A stretch of 64,000 nucleotides of DNA from Streptomyces chrestomyceticus JCM 4735 (lineage in GTDB: Bacteria; Actinomycetota; Actinomycetes; Streptomycetales; Streptomycetaceae). This document shows, piece by piece, positions 8,709 through 20,031 of this stretch. The translations under genes were made by a program, and so were the position numbers. The stretch lies in NCBI RefSeq assembly GCF_003865135.1, contig NZ_BHZC01000001.1, positions 806,001 to 870,000 on the forward strand, written 5' to 3'. Positions within the stretch are counted from its first letter, which is position 1; every line of letters starts with the position of its first letter. A model generated the notes under the pieces. That model made no database searches and was not told the DNA's origin. It saw nothing but the letters and a program-made list of their open reading frames with translations.

Positions 8709-9980
8709 CTACTTCACCACCGACGACCAGTCCGTGATCTGCGCCGGGTCGAGCCCGCGCATCCGCTCCAGGACCGCGGGGTCCTGGGCGTCCAGCCAGT
8801 CGGCGACCTGCTTGAAGGTGACGCAGCGCACCCCGTCCCGTTTGCAGACCGCCTTCACGAGGTCTTCGATGGCTTTCATGTAGATGCCGCCGTTCCAGTC
8901 CTCGAAGTGGTTGCCGATGAACAGCGGCGCCCGGCTCCCGTGGTAGACGCGGTTGAATCCGTTGAGGTAACCGTCCCGGGTCAGCTTCCGCCACTGCGCG
9001 TACTTCGCCGGGTCGCCCTTGGTGTTGTCACCGGACTGGTTGTACAGGAAGTTGAAGTCCATGGACAGGACCTGCTTCTCGCTCTGCGGATACGGCAGCA
9101 GTTGCAGCGGGAAGTTCCATATGCCGTTCTTCTTCGACGGCCATATCTGGAAGTCGCCGGGCGAACTGGCGTCGTAGCGCCATTTGTAGTCCTTGGCCGC
9201 GGCGAGCAGGTTCTCCTGGCCCTCCAGGCACGGCGCACGCCCGCCCACCAGCTCCTTCTTGTAGTCGAAGGGCAGCGGCGGCAGGTTCGTGTAGCCGGTG
9301 TTCGTCTTCCAGTTCTGGACGAAGGAATACGCCTGGTCGATCTCGCTCTTCCACTCCGCGACGCTCCAGTCGCCGCCGCCCTTGGCCCCGCAGAAATGGC
9401 CGTTGAAGTGGGTGCCGATCTCGTTGCCGTCCAGCCACGCGCCCCGGAGCTGGCGCAGGGTGTCCTTGATGTGTTCGTCGGTGGCGTACGAAATCGCCGA
9501 GGCGCCCGGTTTGTGCTGCGGCGGCTTGTACATCGTCGCCTTCGATTTCGGCAGGAGATAGGTGCCGGTGAGGAAGAACGTCATCTTGGCGTTGTTCTCC
9601 TTGGCCACCTCCCGGAAATGCGAGAAGAGATGGTCGTCGCCCTCCAGCGCGCCGTCCCAGGAGAACACCACGAACTGCGGCGGCTTCTCGCCGGGCTTGA
9701 GCTTCGTGGGCTTGGGCTGGTTCGGCTGGGGCCCGGTGTACGACGTCGAGCCGTCCCCGAGCACCTTGACCTTGCCGTCCCACTTCTCCTCGGGCTTCGG
9801 CTTCGGTGTCTCCTTGCCCGCGCCACCCTCCGGCGGGGCCGGCCGCGGCTGGGCGGCGTCCTGCGTCGGCGCCGCCTTGGTGTCCCCGCCCTGGTCGTCG
9901 GGGCCGCAGGCCGTCAGGCCGAGGGCGAGAGCCGCCACGGTGACCAGAGCCGGCGCGCCGAGCACGCTCTTCTTCGACAT
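8709..9980 (-). CDS. Polysaccharide deacetylase-like lipoprotein
   Basis: Exported protein of about 423 residues. The N-terminus (MSKKS, a hydrophobic run, then LTAC near residue 25) is a signal peptide with a lipobox, so it should be a lipid-anchored surface protein. A Pro/Lys-rich linker follows. The catalytic region carries FSWDGA, a variant of the NodB TFDDG motif, and later GTHFNGHF, which matches the HxxxH metal-binding motif. This supports a CE4-type, metal-dependent deacetylase fold acting on cell-wall or other polysaccharide, although the first motif has diverged. The ATG at 9980 is preferred over one 21 bases upstream because it starts a standard signal peptide. It is convergent with the PBP gene and lies within the cell-envelope gene group. 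Confidence 0.82.
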   Translation of the reverse strand: MSKKSVLGAPALVTVAALALGLTACGPDDQGGDTKAAPTQDAAQPRPAPPEGGAGKETPKPKPEEKWDGKVKVLGDGSTSYTGPQPNQPKPTKLKPGEKPPQFVVFSWDGALEGDDHLFSHFREVAKENNAKMTFFLTGTYLLPKSKATMYKPPQHKPGASAISYATDEHIKDTLRQLRGAWLDGNEIGTHFNGHFCGAKGGGDWSVAEWKSEIDQAYSFVQNWKTNTGYTNLPPLPFDYKKELVGGRAPCLEGQENLLAAAKDYKWRYDASSPGDFQIWPSKKNGIWNFPLQLLPYPQSEKQVLSMDFNFLYNQSGDNTKGDPAKYAQWRKLTRDGYLNGFNRVYHGSRAPLFIGNHFEDWNGGIYMKAIEDLVKAVCKRDGVRCVTFKQVADWLDAQDPAVLERMRGLDPAQITDWSSVVK

Positions 9981-10119
9981 TTCCCTACCCCCTGGCACCA
10001 AAACACGTGTTCTGGCCCAAGTATCACAGAGGAGTCATGCCGCTCATCAGCCCCGGCGCCCAATTGCGTCACACCGCACACCGCGGGCCCGGCCGGTCCG
10101 CCGGGCCCGCGGCCTGCCG

Positions 10120-11253
10120 TCAGGTGCGGTAGGCGTAGTACACCGAGTCCGGGTAGGACGCGATGATGCTCGCCACCGACTTCCGGTAGGTGTTGGTCGA
10201 GTGGTACGTCAGGTACGGCACGCCGTAACTGCTGCGGTACGTGGTCATCATGGAGTGGTCCTTGGACCCGTCCCCGTCGAAGTCCATCTGCATGACATCG
10301 CCGACGTCCATCTGGTAGACGTTCGACAGGCTCGTCACGCGCTTGGAGTTCAGCGCGTACCAGGACCACTCGTTGGCCCCCACCCAACTGTCGGACTGGT
10401 GGTTCGCGTCGTACCACCACTTGCGGTAGTCCGAGGCCGAGCCGCCCTCCGTCTTCCAGCCGCCCGCCTTCAGGGCCTGGCTGAGGAAGTTCGTGCAGTC
10501 GCCGCCGGCCGCGTTGAACTTGCGGTACTCGGGGTTGTAGTTCCGCCAGTACTTCTCCGAGTACGCGGCCATCGCGGCGTAGTCGAGACCGCCGGTCAGC
10601 TCCTTGCGGGGCGACGGGCGCAAGGGCCGCGAGATGTCGGCGCGGGGCGCGCTGGGCATGGGGTTGCCGTCGTCCGCGACCGTCGCCGCCCGCAGGGTGG
10701 GGGCGTTGATGGCGCCGGGGCCCTCGTCGCGGGACCTGATCCCGGTCAGCTCCCAGGTGCCGCCCGGGACCGCGGTGAAGTCCATCTCGTGACGGGCCTT
10801 GAAGCCGGTGGTGGCCGGCTCGTCACCGCGGATCTTCTTGTAGGTGAGCGTGGTGCTCTCGGTGACCTCCACCGTGGCGTGCCGGCCGGTGAGCCGGGTG
10901 CTGTCCACGGTGACGCGGGTGTCGGCGCCGGTGTACGCCTCGCCCAGGTCGGCGAGCCGCTTCTTGCGGGCCCGCAGCGAGGACGCCCCGGCGTCCTCGG
11001 CCCGCGCCAGGCGCGCCGACAGGCGCACCTGCTTGCGGGGCAGCTCGGCTATTCGGCCCGAGCGGTTGTCGAGCAGCGCCGCCGTCCGCCGGGTCAGTAC
11101 GGCGTCGGCGGTGCGGCTGAAGGTCTGCGTCGTCGCCTGGTCCGCGGTGGCGGTCCGCGGCGCCGCGGCGGCGGACGAAGCAGGCAGGCACACGGCCACC
11201 GCGGCCACGGTGAGCACCGTGCCGACGGCGGATCTGAGGATCGTTGATGTCAC
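10120..11253 (-). CDS. Secreted amidase-domain protein (Amidase_6-like)
   Basis: 377-residue exported protein. The GTG start follows AGGGGAAAATTC and opens a clear signal peptide ending in Ala-rich SSAAAA. A ~180-residue N-terminal region without known motifs precedes a C-terminal domain (~215-377). There, GGDCTNFLSQALKAGG and DHSMMTTYR match the cysteine and histidine blocks of the putative amidase domain (PF12671) found in secreted actinobacterial proteins. It may cleave peptide crosslinks in the wall; the substrate is unknown. It lies upstream of the deacetylase-like lipoprotein on the same strand, with 139 bp between them. Confidence 0.82.
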   Translation of the reverse strand: MTSTILRSAVGTVLTVAAVAVCLPASSAAAAPRTATADQATTQTFSRTADAVLTRRTAALLDNRSGRIAELPRKQVRLSARLARAEDAGASSLRARKKRLADLGEAYTGADTRVTVDSTRLTGRHATVEVTESTTLTYKKIRGDEPATTGFKARHEMDFTAVPGGTWELTGIRSRDEGPGAINAPTLRAATVADDGNPMPSAPRADISRPLRPSPRKELTGGLDYAAMAAYSEKYWRNYNPEYRKFNAAGGDCTNFLSQALKAGGWKTEGGSASDYRKWWYDANHQSDSWVGANEWSWYALNSKRVTSLSNVYQMDVGDVMQMDFDGDGSKDHSMMTTYRSSYGVPYLTYHSTNTYRKSVASIIASYPDSVYYAYRT

Positions 11254-11500
11254 GAATTTTCCCCTTGTCACCCCGGCCCACCCCGGGCCGGGCAGCGAAT
11301 CTTTGCACAAAAAGCCCAACAGTGGATCACTGGTCCGAAGAAGGCCGCGCCCACCGCCCGCCGGGGCCCCGCGCGGCCCGCCGGATCGATCACGAATCGA
11401 GAAGCGCCGGCCCCCGTCCCCGGCTAGCGTCATGGCCGTGGACGGCACCGTCCGCACCGGAGAGACCGCGCAGGCGGACTTCGTGAACGAGGGAGACCCG

Positions 11501-13891
<2,391 letters not shown>

Positions 13892-13944
13892 CCGGGCGGC
13901 CGGCCGGGGCCGAAGACCGAGGACCGGGCCCGAAGCGCGTCACT

Positions 13945-15582
13945 TCACGGAAACCGGCGCCAGAATTCCAGGGTGTGCTCCCCCGCGTAATCGACCGGTG
14001 CGATCCGGTCGGTCGCCAGGGAATGGGTGTACGGACGCGCGTCGGCGTTCCGGTACGGGCGCCACATCGGCAGCCGGGGCCCATTGGGCGTCCCGGTGCG
14101 CGCGAAAGCCGCCCAGTGGTCCGTCATGACGTCCGAAAGCCATCGCTGCGCAGCGGTGAAACGCCGCTGCGCGGCCTCCTCCTCGAACAGATAAGGCGTA
14201 TCGCCCGCGTGATAGGCGCCGAAGTCGAAACGGCCCGGCAGGGGGAGGTACATGGGGGCGTTCCGGTCGGCGAACTCGTAGGCGTAGGTCGGTACGCGCC
14301 GGGCCAGGGCCGTGTGCTGCGCGTACGTCCCCCTGGCCCACATCCGGTCGGTGACGACCGCGGACCACGCGATGGCCGGTGAAGGGAATTCCGTCAGCGG
14401 GTACCGCGCACGCACCCGGCCCGCCCGCTCGCCGAACGCGGTCGCGAGAGCCTGCCGGTAATTCTCTTGCGTAAAGGGCTTGTTGACGGCGTCGTACTGC
14501 ATGCCCACGAACGTCCGGTGTTCGTCGCGGGTCGCCCCGGAAAGCACCGGTACCCGGTGGAAACGACCCGCGCGCAGGGCGTTCGGCGGGAGTTCCGGCA
14601 GTGTCGCGTTGCCGTATCCGAACGCTTGGAAGGCGTTCATGATGTACGGCACCTTGAGGATTTTCTTGACCGGCAGGGCCCGCAGACACCGCAGGGTCCG
14701 TGCGGGATCGGGTGCCGCGCAGCCGAGCGGGGCGGTCATCTCCGCGCTGATCGCCTCCATCTCCCGGGCCGGGCGCCAGACGAACCACGGATAACCGGGG
14801 ACGCCGGGCCCCATGGTCCCGGCGGGCATGTCCATCATGCCCTCGCCGCTGGACAGCGCGGCCCGGTGGAACAGCCCCCGGGCGCCCGGCGAGGTGAGGT
14901 GCCCGGTGATGGCCGAGGCACCGTACGAGGAACCCGCCACCGTCACGTTCCCCGCGTCACCGCCGAAGACGCCCGCGTTGCGCCGTACCCAGCGCAGCGC
15001 GGCCTGCTGGTCCTGGAGGGCGAAGGTCCCCGAGCCCTTGAGGCCCGGGTGGGCGAAGCCGCCGAAGACCCCCAGCCGGTAGTTGACCGTGACGACCACC
15101 AGGCCGCGGTCCGCGAGCCGGCGCGCGTCGAAGAAGCTGCCGCCGCCGACCGAGCCGTCCCCGTGGATCCACACCAGTACGGGTGCGCGCTCCCGTACGC
15201 GGGCGGGCGCGGTGACGTTGAGGACCAGGCAGTCCTCCTCCTCGCTGGAAACCTGCGCGTACGGGGACGGGACCTGCGGACACAGCGGCCCGGGCCGGGT
15301 GGCGTCCCGGACCCCGCGCCACGGTGCCACCGGGCGCGGAGCCGCCCAGCGGTAGGCGCCTTCGGGCGGTCCGGCGTACGGGATGCCCTGGAAGGTCCGG
15401 TGCCGGGCGGTCCGGAAGCCCCGCACCAGGCCGGTGTCGGTCCGTACGGTGACGCGGTCCTGCCCGGCGCCCGGCTCCGGCCGCGCGCCGGCGGGTGCGG
15501 CCGGAGCCGCGCTCCCCGCGCACAGGAACGCCACGAGCACCGTGGCCCCGGCCCTCCTCTTCGGCCCTCCGCGACTCCTCAT
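13945..15582 (-). CDS. Secreted type-B carboxylesterase
   Basis: 545-residue serine esterase/lipase of the carboxylesterase B family. A signal peptide (MRSRGGPKRR, then a hydrophobic run ending near GARPEP) indicates export. The oxyanion region reads VWIHGDG and the nucleophile elbow is AGSSYGAS instead of the usual GESAGA, with the serine kept. EFADRNAP and AYHAGDTPYLF fit the acid/histidine regions. ATG at 15582 follows GGGAGGAG and starts the signal peptide, so the 50 extra upstream codons are not used. It shares orientation with the alpha-glucosidase gene that ends 159 bp upstream. Confidence 0.9.
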   Translation of the reverse strand: MRSRGGPKRRAGATVLVAFLCAGSAAPAAPAGARPEPGAGQDRVTVRTDTGLVRGFRTARHRTFQGIPYAGPPEGAYRWAAPRPVAPWRGVRDATRPGPLCPQVPSPYAQVSSEEEDCLVLNVTAPARVRERAPVLVWIHGDGSVGGGSFFDARRLADRGLVVVTVNYRLGVFGGFAHPGLKGSGTFALQDQQAALRWVRRNAGVFGGDAGNVTVAGSSYGASAITGHLTSPGARGLFHRAALSSGEGMMDMPAGTMGPGVPGYPWFVWRPAREMEAISAEMTAPLGCAAPDPARTLRCLRALPVKKILKVPYIMNAFQAFGYGNATLPELPPNALRAGRFHRVPVLSGATRDEHRTFVGMQYDAVNKPFTQENYRQALATAFGERAGRVRARYPLTEFPSPAIAWSAVVTDRMWARGTYAQHTALARRVPTYAYEFADRNAPMYLPLPGRFDFGAYHAGDTPYLFEEEAAQRRFTAAQRWLSDVMTDHWAAFARTGTPNGPRLPMWRPYRNADARPYTHSLATDRIAPVDYAGEHTLEFWRRFP

Positions 15583-15741
15583 CAGCGGTCTCCTCCCAGA
15601 AGCGGCGCCGGGCCGCGCGGCCGCGCGGCGCGCACCGGTCGTGGAGGAAACGGCGGCGGTGCTCCGACGGACACGGCCGGGCTCGGCCGGACGCCCACGT
15701 CCCGCCCGGCGGAGCCCCGGTGTGCCCGCCATCCGCTGGGT

Positions 15742-17427
15742 TCAGTCCGTCGCTCCCCGTACCCAGGCCGTCGTCCACGGCGGCAGCCGGTCGCCCGTGA
15801 CGGGCGCGGAGGACAGGAGCAAGGTGCCGTCAGGCAGCGGCTGTGGGGTGCCGGACAGGTTCGTCAGGCAGTGCCAGCCGCCCGAGCGGCGGAAGTGCAG
15901 CAGCCCTTCGGCGACCACGGCCGGGCCGCCGACCCATTCCAGGGTCTCGTCGGCGAGCAGTTCGCGGCGCAGGCGCAGGGCGGCGCGGTACAGCTCCAGG
16001 GGCGTGGCCGGGTCGCCTTCCTGCGCCTCGACGGAGAGTTCGCCCCAGTACGGCGGCTGCGGCAGCCAGGACCCGCCGCTGCCGAAGCCGTACGAGTTGC
16101 CGTCGCGCCGCCAGGGCAGCGGCACCCGGCAGCCGTCCCGGCCCTTCGACCGGCCCTGGCTGCGGGTCCACACCGGGTCCTGGAGGTCGGCGCGGTCGAG
16201 GTCGGCGACCTCGGGCAGGCCGAGTTCTTCGCCCTGGTAGAGGTAGGCCGCGCCGGGCAGCGCCAGCATCAGCAGGGTCGCGGCGAGCGCCCGGCGCAGC
16301 CCGTACGCGCGGTCGAGGGCGGGCGCCCGGCCGTCGGACAGCAGCCACGCCTCCTCGTCGCAGCCGTCCGGCAGGCCGTGCCGGGAGGCGTGCCGGATCA
16401 CGTCGTGGTTGGAGAGCACCCAGGTCGCGGTGGCTCCTGCCGCGCGGGCGTCGGTGAGCGCGGTGTCGATGGACGCGCGTACCTCGCCGGCGTGCAGGGA
16501 CGCCGTCAGGAAGTCGAAGTTGAAGGCTTGGCCGAGTTCTTGCGGAGTGGCGTAGGCGGAGCGGCGGGAGTTGCGTACCCATGCCTCGGCGACCGCGATG
16601 CGCGGCGGGTCGTACTCGTCGAAGACGGTGCGCCAGTCGCGGAAGATCTCGTGCACCTCGTCCCGGTCCCAGAAGGGGTGGCTGCCGTCCTCGGGCAGGT
16701 CGTCCGGTTCGTACGCCTCGACGCTGCCGATGTCGCGGAGTGGCGCGGCCAGGTCCTTGGCCAGGCCGTGGGCCACGTCGACGCGGAAGCCGTCCACCCC
16801 TCGGTCGGCCCAGAAGCGCAGCGTCGTACGGAACTCGGCGCGCACCTCGGGGTGGTCCCAGTTGAAGTCGGGCTGCTGCGGGGCGAAGAGGTGGAGGTAC
16901 CACCAGCCGTCGGGCAGCCGGGTCCAGGCGGGCCCGCCGAAGCAGGAGATCCAGTCGGTGGGCGGCAGTTCGCCGTGCTCGCCCTTGCCCTGGCGGAAGA
17001 CGTACCGGTCCCGTGCGGCCGATCCAGGGGCGGAGCGGAGTGCCTCCTGGAACCAGGCGTGCTGGTCCGAGGAGTGGTTGGGCACGATGTCGACCATGAC
17101 CTTCAGGCCCAGCCGGTGTGCCTCGCCGGCCAGCGTGTCGAAGTCGGCGAGGGTGCCCAGGCGCGGGTCGACGTCGCGGTAGTCGGCGACGTCGTAGCCG
17201 CCGTCGGCGAGCGGGGAGGGGTAGAAGGGGCTGAGCCAGACGGCGTCCACCCCCAGTCCGGCGAGGTGGCCGAGCCGGGAGGTCACGCCGGGCAGGTCGC
17301 CGACGCCGTCGCCGTCGGAGTCGGCGAAGCTGCGCGGGTAGACCTGGTAGACGACGGCCTGCCGCCACCAGTCACGGCTGTCGCGGCCGGCGTTTCCGGT
17401 GCCTGCGGCGGAGTGCTGTGCGGTCAC
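15742..17427 (-). CDS. GH13 alpha-glucosidase
   Basis: 561-residue glycoside hydrolase family 13 enzyme, close to oligo-1,6-glucosidase/alpha-glucosidase. Conserved regions are all present: AVVYQVYPRSF near the N-terminus, VDIVPNHSS (region I), GFRVDVAHG with the nucleophile aspartate (region II), AEAW with the acid/base glutamate (region III) and LSNHDV (region IV). It has no signal peptide, so it should be cytoplasmic and act on imported malto- or isomalto-oligosaccharides. No transporter lies beside it in this window. The GTG start has AAAGG upstream. The 425 bp upstream of it contain a possible broken small gene. Confidence 0.93.
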   Translation of the reverse strand: MTAQHSAAGTGNAGRDSRDWWRQAVVYQVYPRSFADSDGDGVGDLPGVTSRLGHLAGLGVDAVWLSPFYPSPLADGGYDVADYRDVDPRLGTLADFDTLAGEAHRLGLKVMVDIVPNHSSDQHAWFQEALRSAPGSAARDRYVFRQGKGEHGELPPTDWISCFGGPAWTRLPDGWWYLHLFAPQQPDFNWDHPEVRAEFRTTLRFWADRGVDGFRVDVAHGLAKDLAAPLRDIGSVEAYEPDDLPEDGSHPFWDRDEVHEIFRDWRTVFDEYDPPRIAVAEAWVRNSRRSAYATPQELGQAFNFDFLTASLHAGEVRASIDTALTDARAAGATATWVLSNHDVIRHASRHGLPDGCDEEAWLLSDGRAPALDRAYGLRRALAATLLMLALPGAAYLYQGEELGLPEVADLDRADLQDPVWTRSQGRSKGRDGCRVPLPWRRDGNSYGFGSGGSWLPQPPYWGELSVEAQEGDPATPLELYRAALRLRRELLADETLEWVGGPAVVAEGLLHFRRSGGWHCLTNLSGTPQPLPDGTLLLSSAPVTGDRLPPWTTAWVRGATD

Positions 17428-17481
17428 GTGGCTGCCTTTCGGTTCGTGGTACGGAAGGAAGGAGCCCCCGGAGACACGTAC

Positions 17482-17771
17482 TCACCTGGTGGTACGGCGG
17501 CCCCCGGTGCCGGCGACTGCGGAAAGTCGCGTACTCGGGTAGAGGTGGAAGAGTTCGGGATCTTCCTCGCGGAGCCCGTGGAGCAGGCCCACCGGGCACC
17601 GGCCGGCGCGTCGCGGCAGGTGCTGTACGGGGTGGTGGGAGACGTTGGTCGAGGTGAACAGCTCGGTGGTGGTGCATACGGTCTCGACGGCCGTGAGGAG
17701 ACATGTTCCCACGCCGCGTCCGTGCATGACTCGATGTCGGTGACGGACCAGTTGCTCACCGGCTTGCTCAC
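17482..17771 (-). pseudogene. Possible frameshifted small gene
   Basis: In the gap between the GH13 gene and the AraC regulator, two overlapping minus-strand frames each show strong GC at codon position 3, one after the other. From a GTG at 17771 the first frame reads MSKPVSNWSVTDIES...AAWEHVS. Near 17695 the coding bias moves to a second frame reading AVETVCTTTELFTSTNVSHH..., which ends at a TGA at 17482. Joined, they would give about 95 residues rich in Ser/Thr/Cys. I recognise no family. It could be a decayed gene, a sequencing error or coincidence. Confidence 0.3.
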
Positions 17772-17852
17772 CGGCGCAGGCGACGGAATCGAGCGCGGCC
17801 GGCGCGGTCCGGTCCGACGGGGTGGCGCGGGCCACCTCGAACGGGCGGCTCC

Positions 17853-18803
17853 TCAGGACGCGCGGGAGCGGAACGCGGAACGGTAGGACTGCGGTGTGAC
17901 GCCGACGACGCGCTTGAACCGTTCGCGGAACGCGGTGGGCGAGCCGAAACCGGCCTGGGATGCGATGCGTTCGACGCCGTGGTCGGTGGTCTCCAGCAGG
18001 AACTGCGCGCGCCGCACCCGGGCCCGTAGCAGCCATTGCAGCGGAGTGGTGCCGGTCTGCTCCCGGAAACGGCGGCTGAACGTCCGCTCGCTCAGCCTGC
18101 TGCGGGCGGCCATCTCCGCGAGCGTCAGGTCCTGGGCGAGATGGTCCTCGATCCACGCCAGCACCGGCTCCAGCAGCGAGCCCTGCGGTACGGGCGGCGT
18201 GGCCTGCACGATGAACTGCGCCTGCCCGCCCTCCCGTTCCAGCGGCATGACCGACAGCCGGGCCGAGTCGGCCGCGACCGCCGAGCCGAGGTCCCGCCGG
18301 ATGATGTGCAGGCACAGGTCCATTCCGGCGGCGGCCCCGGCCGAGGTCAGGATCTGGCCGTTGTCCACGTACAGCACGTCCGGCCGCACGTCCACGCGCG
18401 GGAACCGCTCGGCCAGCCGGTCCGCCGCCACCCAGTGCGTGGTCGCGCGCAGCCCGTCCAGCAGACCGGCCGCGGCGAGGATGAACGCGCCCGTGCAGAT
18501 GGAGACGAGGCGGGTGCCGGCGGCCGCTGCCGCGCGAAGGGCGTCGAGCACCTCCGTGCCCGGGGGCGCGGCGTCCTCGGAGCAGCCCGGCACGACGACC
18601 GTGTCCGCCTCCCGGAGCACCTCCAGGCCGTGCGGGGCGACGAGCGTGAAGGTCTCGGTGGCGACCTGGGGCCGGGGGGCGCAGACCTGGACCCGGTACG
18701 GGCGGCGCCCGTCCGCCAGCCGGGCGCGCCCGAACACCTCGATCGGGGTTGCCAGATCGCCCGCCACCACATGGTCCAGCGCCAGTACCGCCACCGTATG
18801 CAT
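17853..18803 (-). CDS. GlxA-type AraC regulator with DJ-1/PfpI domain
   Basis: 316-residue transcription regulator. The N-terminal half is a DJ-1/PfpI-like domain (VAVLALDHVVAGDLATPIEV at the start; LVSICTGAFILAAAGLL holds the nucleophile-elbow cysteine of the fold). The C-terminal half is an AraC double helix-turn-helix with SERTFSRRF and IASQAGFGSPTAFRERF. Such proteins usually act on adjacent genes. The divergent DUF2269-like membrane gene begins about 300 bp away. The ATG at 18803 has no good ribosome site, and a GTG nine bases upstream is equally possible. Confidence 0.88.
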   Translation of the reverse strand: MHTVAVLALDHVVAGDLATPIEVFGRARLADGRRPYRVQVCAPRPQVATETFTLVAPHGLEVLREADTVVVPGCSEDAAPPGTEVLDALRAAAAAGTRLVSICTGAFILAAAGLLDGLRATTHWVAADRLAERFPRVDVRPDVLYVDNGQILTSAGAAAGMDLCLHIIRRDLGSAVAADSARLSVMPLEREGGQAQFIVQATPPVPQGSLLEPVLAWIEDHLAQDLTLAEMAARSRLSERTFSRRFREQTGTTPLQWLLRARVRRAQFLLETTDHGVERIASQAGFGSPTAFRERFKRVVGVTPQSYRSAFRSRAS

Positions 18804-19104
18804 GGAGGACACGGTAAACGAGAACCCGCCGTCCACGAACGGCCAGTTCACACGGGTACGAGGGGCTTGAGCGCAGCCAGGCACGGGTGGCGGGAACCCG
18901 TTGGAAATTGTCATTCCAGCCCATGGGGGACTCCGCGGGCCCGGCCTAGCCTGACGCTGCAAGATCCCGGGGCGGCGCAGGAGCCGCCCGCCGCCCTCCC
19001 TCCCACCCACCGGAAGAAAGAAGCACCCGTTCCATGCCTGTCGTCCCGTCCCACCCCGCCGTCGCTCCCCCGGCAGCGCCGCCCGTCCGGTGCGGAGCGC
19101 GCCG

Positions 19105-19572
19105 GTGACGAAGTTCCTCCTCGCCGTGCACGTCCTGGCCGCGATCGTCGCCATCGGCCCGGTGACCGTGGCGGCCAGCATGTTCCCCGCGGCGGTACGC
19201 CGCGCCCAGGGCTCCGGTCCGGACGCCGCCGGGCTCTCCGGGGCCCGGCTGCTGCACCGCGTCTGCCGCGTCTACGCGGGCCTCGGCCTGGCCGTACCGG
19301 TCTTCGGCTTCGCGACCGCGAGCAGCCTGGGTGTCCTCGGTGACGCCTGGCTGATCGTCTCGATCGTGCTCACCGCCGCCGCGGCCGGTCTGCTCGCACT
19401 GCTGATCCTCCCCGGACAGGAGGGGCTGCTCGACCGGCTCCACGGTGCCGGGGGCCCGGTGGAGCGTGCCGCCACCGCACGGCTCGCGATGCTGACCGGC
19501 GTCTTCAACCTGCTCTGGGCCGCGGTGACCGTCCTCATGATCATTCGCCCCGGCTCCACCACGGGAGCGTGA
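19105..19572 (+). CDS. Small integral membrane protein, DUF2269-like
   Basis: 155 residues with four hydrophobic segments (residues ~3-25, 55-75, 80-105 and 130-150). The N-terminus MTKFLLAVHVLAAIVAIGP resembles the first helix of DUF2269 proteins; that family call is tentative. The GTG at 19105 has GGAG seven bases upstream and is preferred to the GTG at 19090. The stop overlaps the next start by GTGA, so the two genes are translationally coupled. Function unknown. It is divergent from the GlxA-type regulator. Confidence 0.72.
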   Translation: MTKFLLAVHVLAAIVAIGPVTVAASMFPAAVRRAQGSGPDAAGLSGARLLHRVCRVYAGLGLAVPVFGFATASSLGVLGDAWLIVSIVLTAAAAGLLALLILPGQEGLLDRLHGAGGPVERAATARLAMLTGVFNLLWAAVTVLMIIRPGSTTGA

Positions 19573-20012
19573 CCGTGCGCCGTGACAGACAGCTTCTCCG
19601 TATCGCCGCCGCCGTCGAACTCGTCTCACTCGTCGCCCTGTTGGCCAATCTCGCGACCGTACACCTGCCTGCCGTCTCCTCCCTGACCGGCCCCGTCCAC
19701 GGCTGCGCCTACCTCTTCACCGTCGTCGCCACCGCGCGCGATCCGCGACGCTCCGCCCCGGCCGTGGGCCTGTCCCTGCTTCCGGGCGTCGGCGGGCTGC
19801 TGGCCGTACGACTCCTGACACGCGCTACGGGAGCGCCGGGGCAGCCTCCCGGCGCCAACGCGGCTAGGGCGCGTCTTTCGGATCATCCTGGGCCCGCGAC
19901 GCCTGGCACGGCACCTCGCGGCGTTGTCGCATCACCCACGGACACCCAGTCCGAGGGCAATGCTCCGCCTTGCGATGCACCGCACCAGGCGCCGCGGGCT
20001 GCTCCAGGCTGA
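19569..20012 (+). CDS. DUF3817-like membrane protein whose C-terminus comes from a MITE
   Basis: 147 residues in a four-base GTGA overlap with the upstream membrane-protein gene. Residues 1-90 are hydrophobic with about three membrane segments and a GPVHG motif typical of DUF3817 proteins. From residue ~100 the sequence becomes polar and Pro-rich, and that part is encoded entirely by the inserted element at 19864-20031. The last 48 residues and the TGA stop are therefore foreign to the gene. The membrane domain looks complete, so the protein may still be functional. Its role is unknown. Confidence 0.7.
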   Translation: MTVRRDRQLLRIAAAVELVSLVALLANLATVHLPAVSSLTGPVHGCAYLFTVVATARDPRRSAPAVGLSLLPGVGGLLAVRLLTRATGAPGQPPGANAARARLSDHPGPATPGTAPRGVVASPTDTQSEGNAPPCDAPHQAPRAAPG

Positions 20013-20031
20013 ACCAAAAGACACGCCCTAG
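19864..20031. mobile_element. MITE (160 bp) at a CTAG target site
   Basis: CTAG copies at 19864-19867 and 20028-20031 flank a 160-bp body. Its ends are imperfect inverted repeats: GGCGCGTCTTTCGGATC on the left, and GGCGTGTCTTTTGGTTC on the right when reverse-complemented (14 of 17 match). It contains no transposase gene. The structure is that of a non-autonomous element mobilised by an insertion sequence; some IS5-family elements are known to prefer CTAG. The insertion gives the C-terminus of the upstream gene and the TAG stop of the convergent phosphotransferase gene. Confidence 0.75.
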
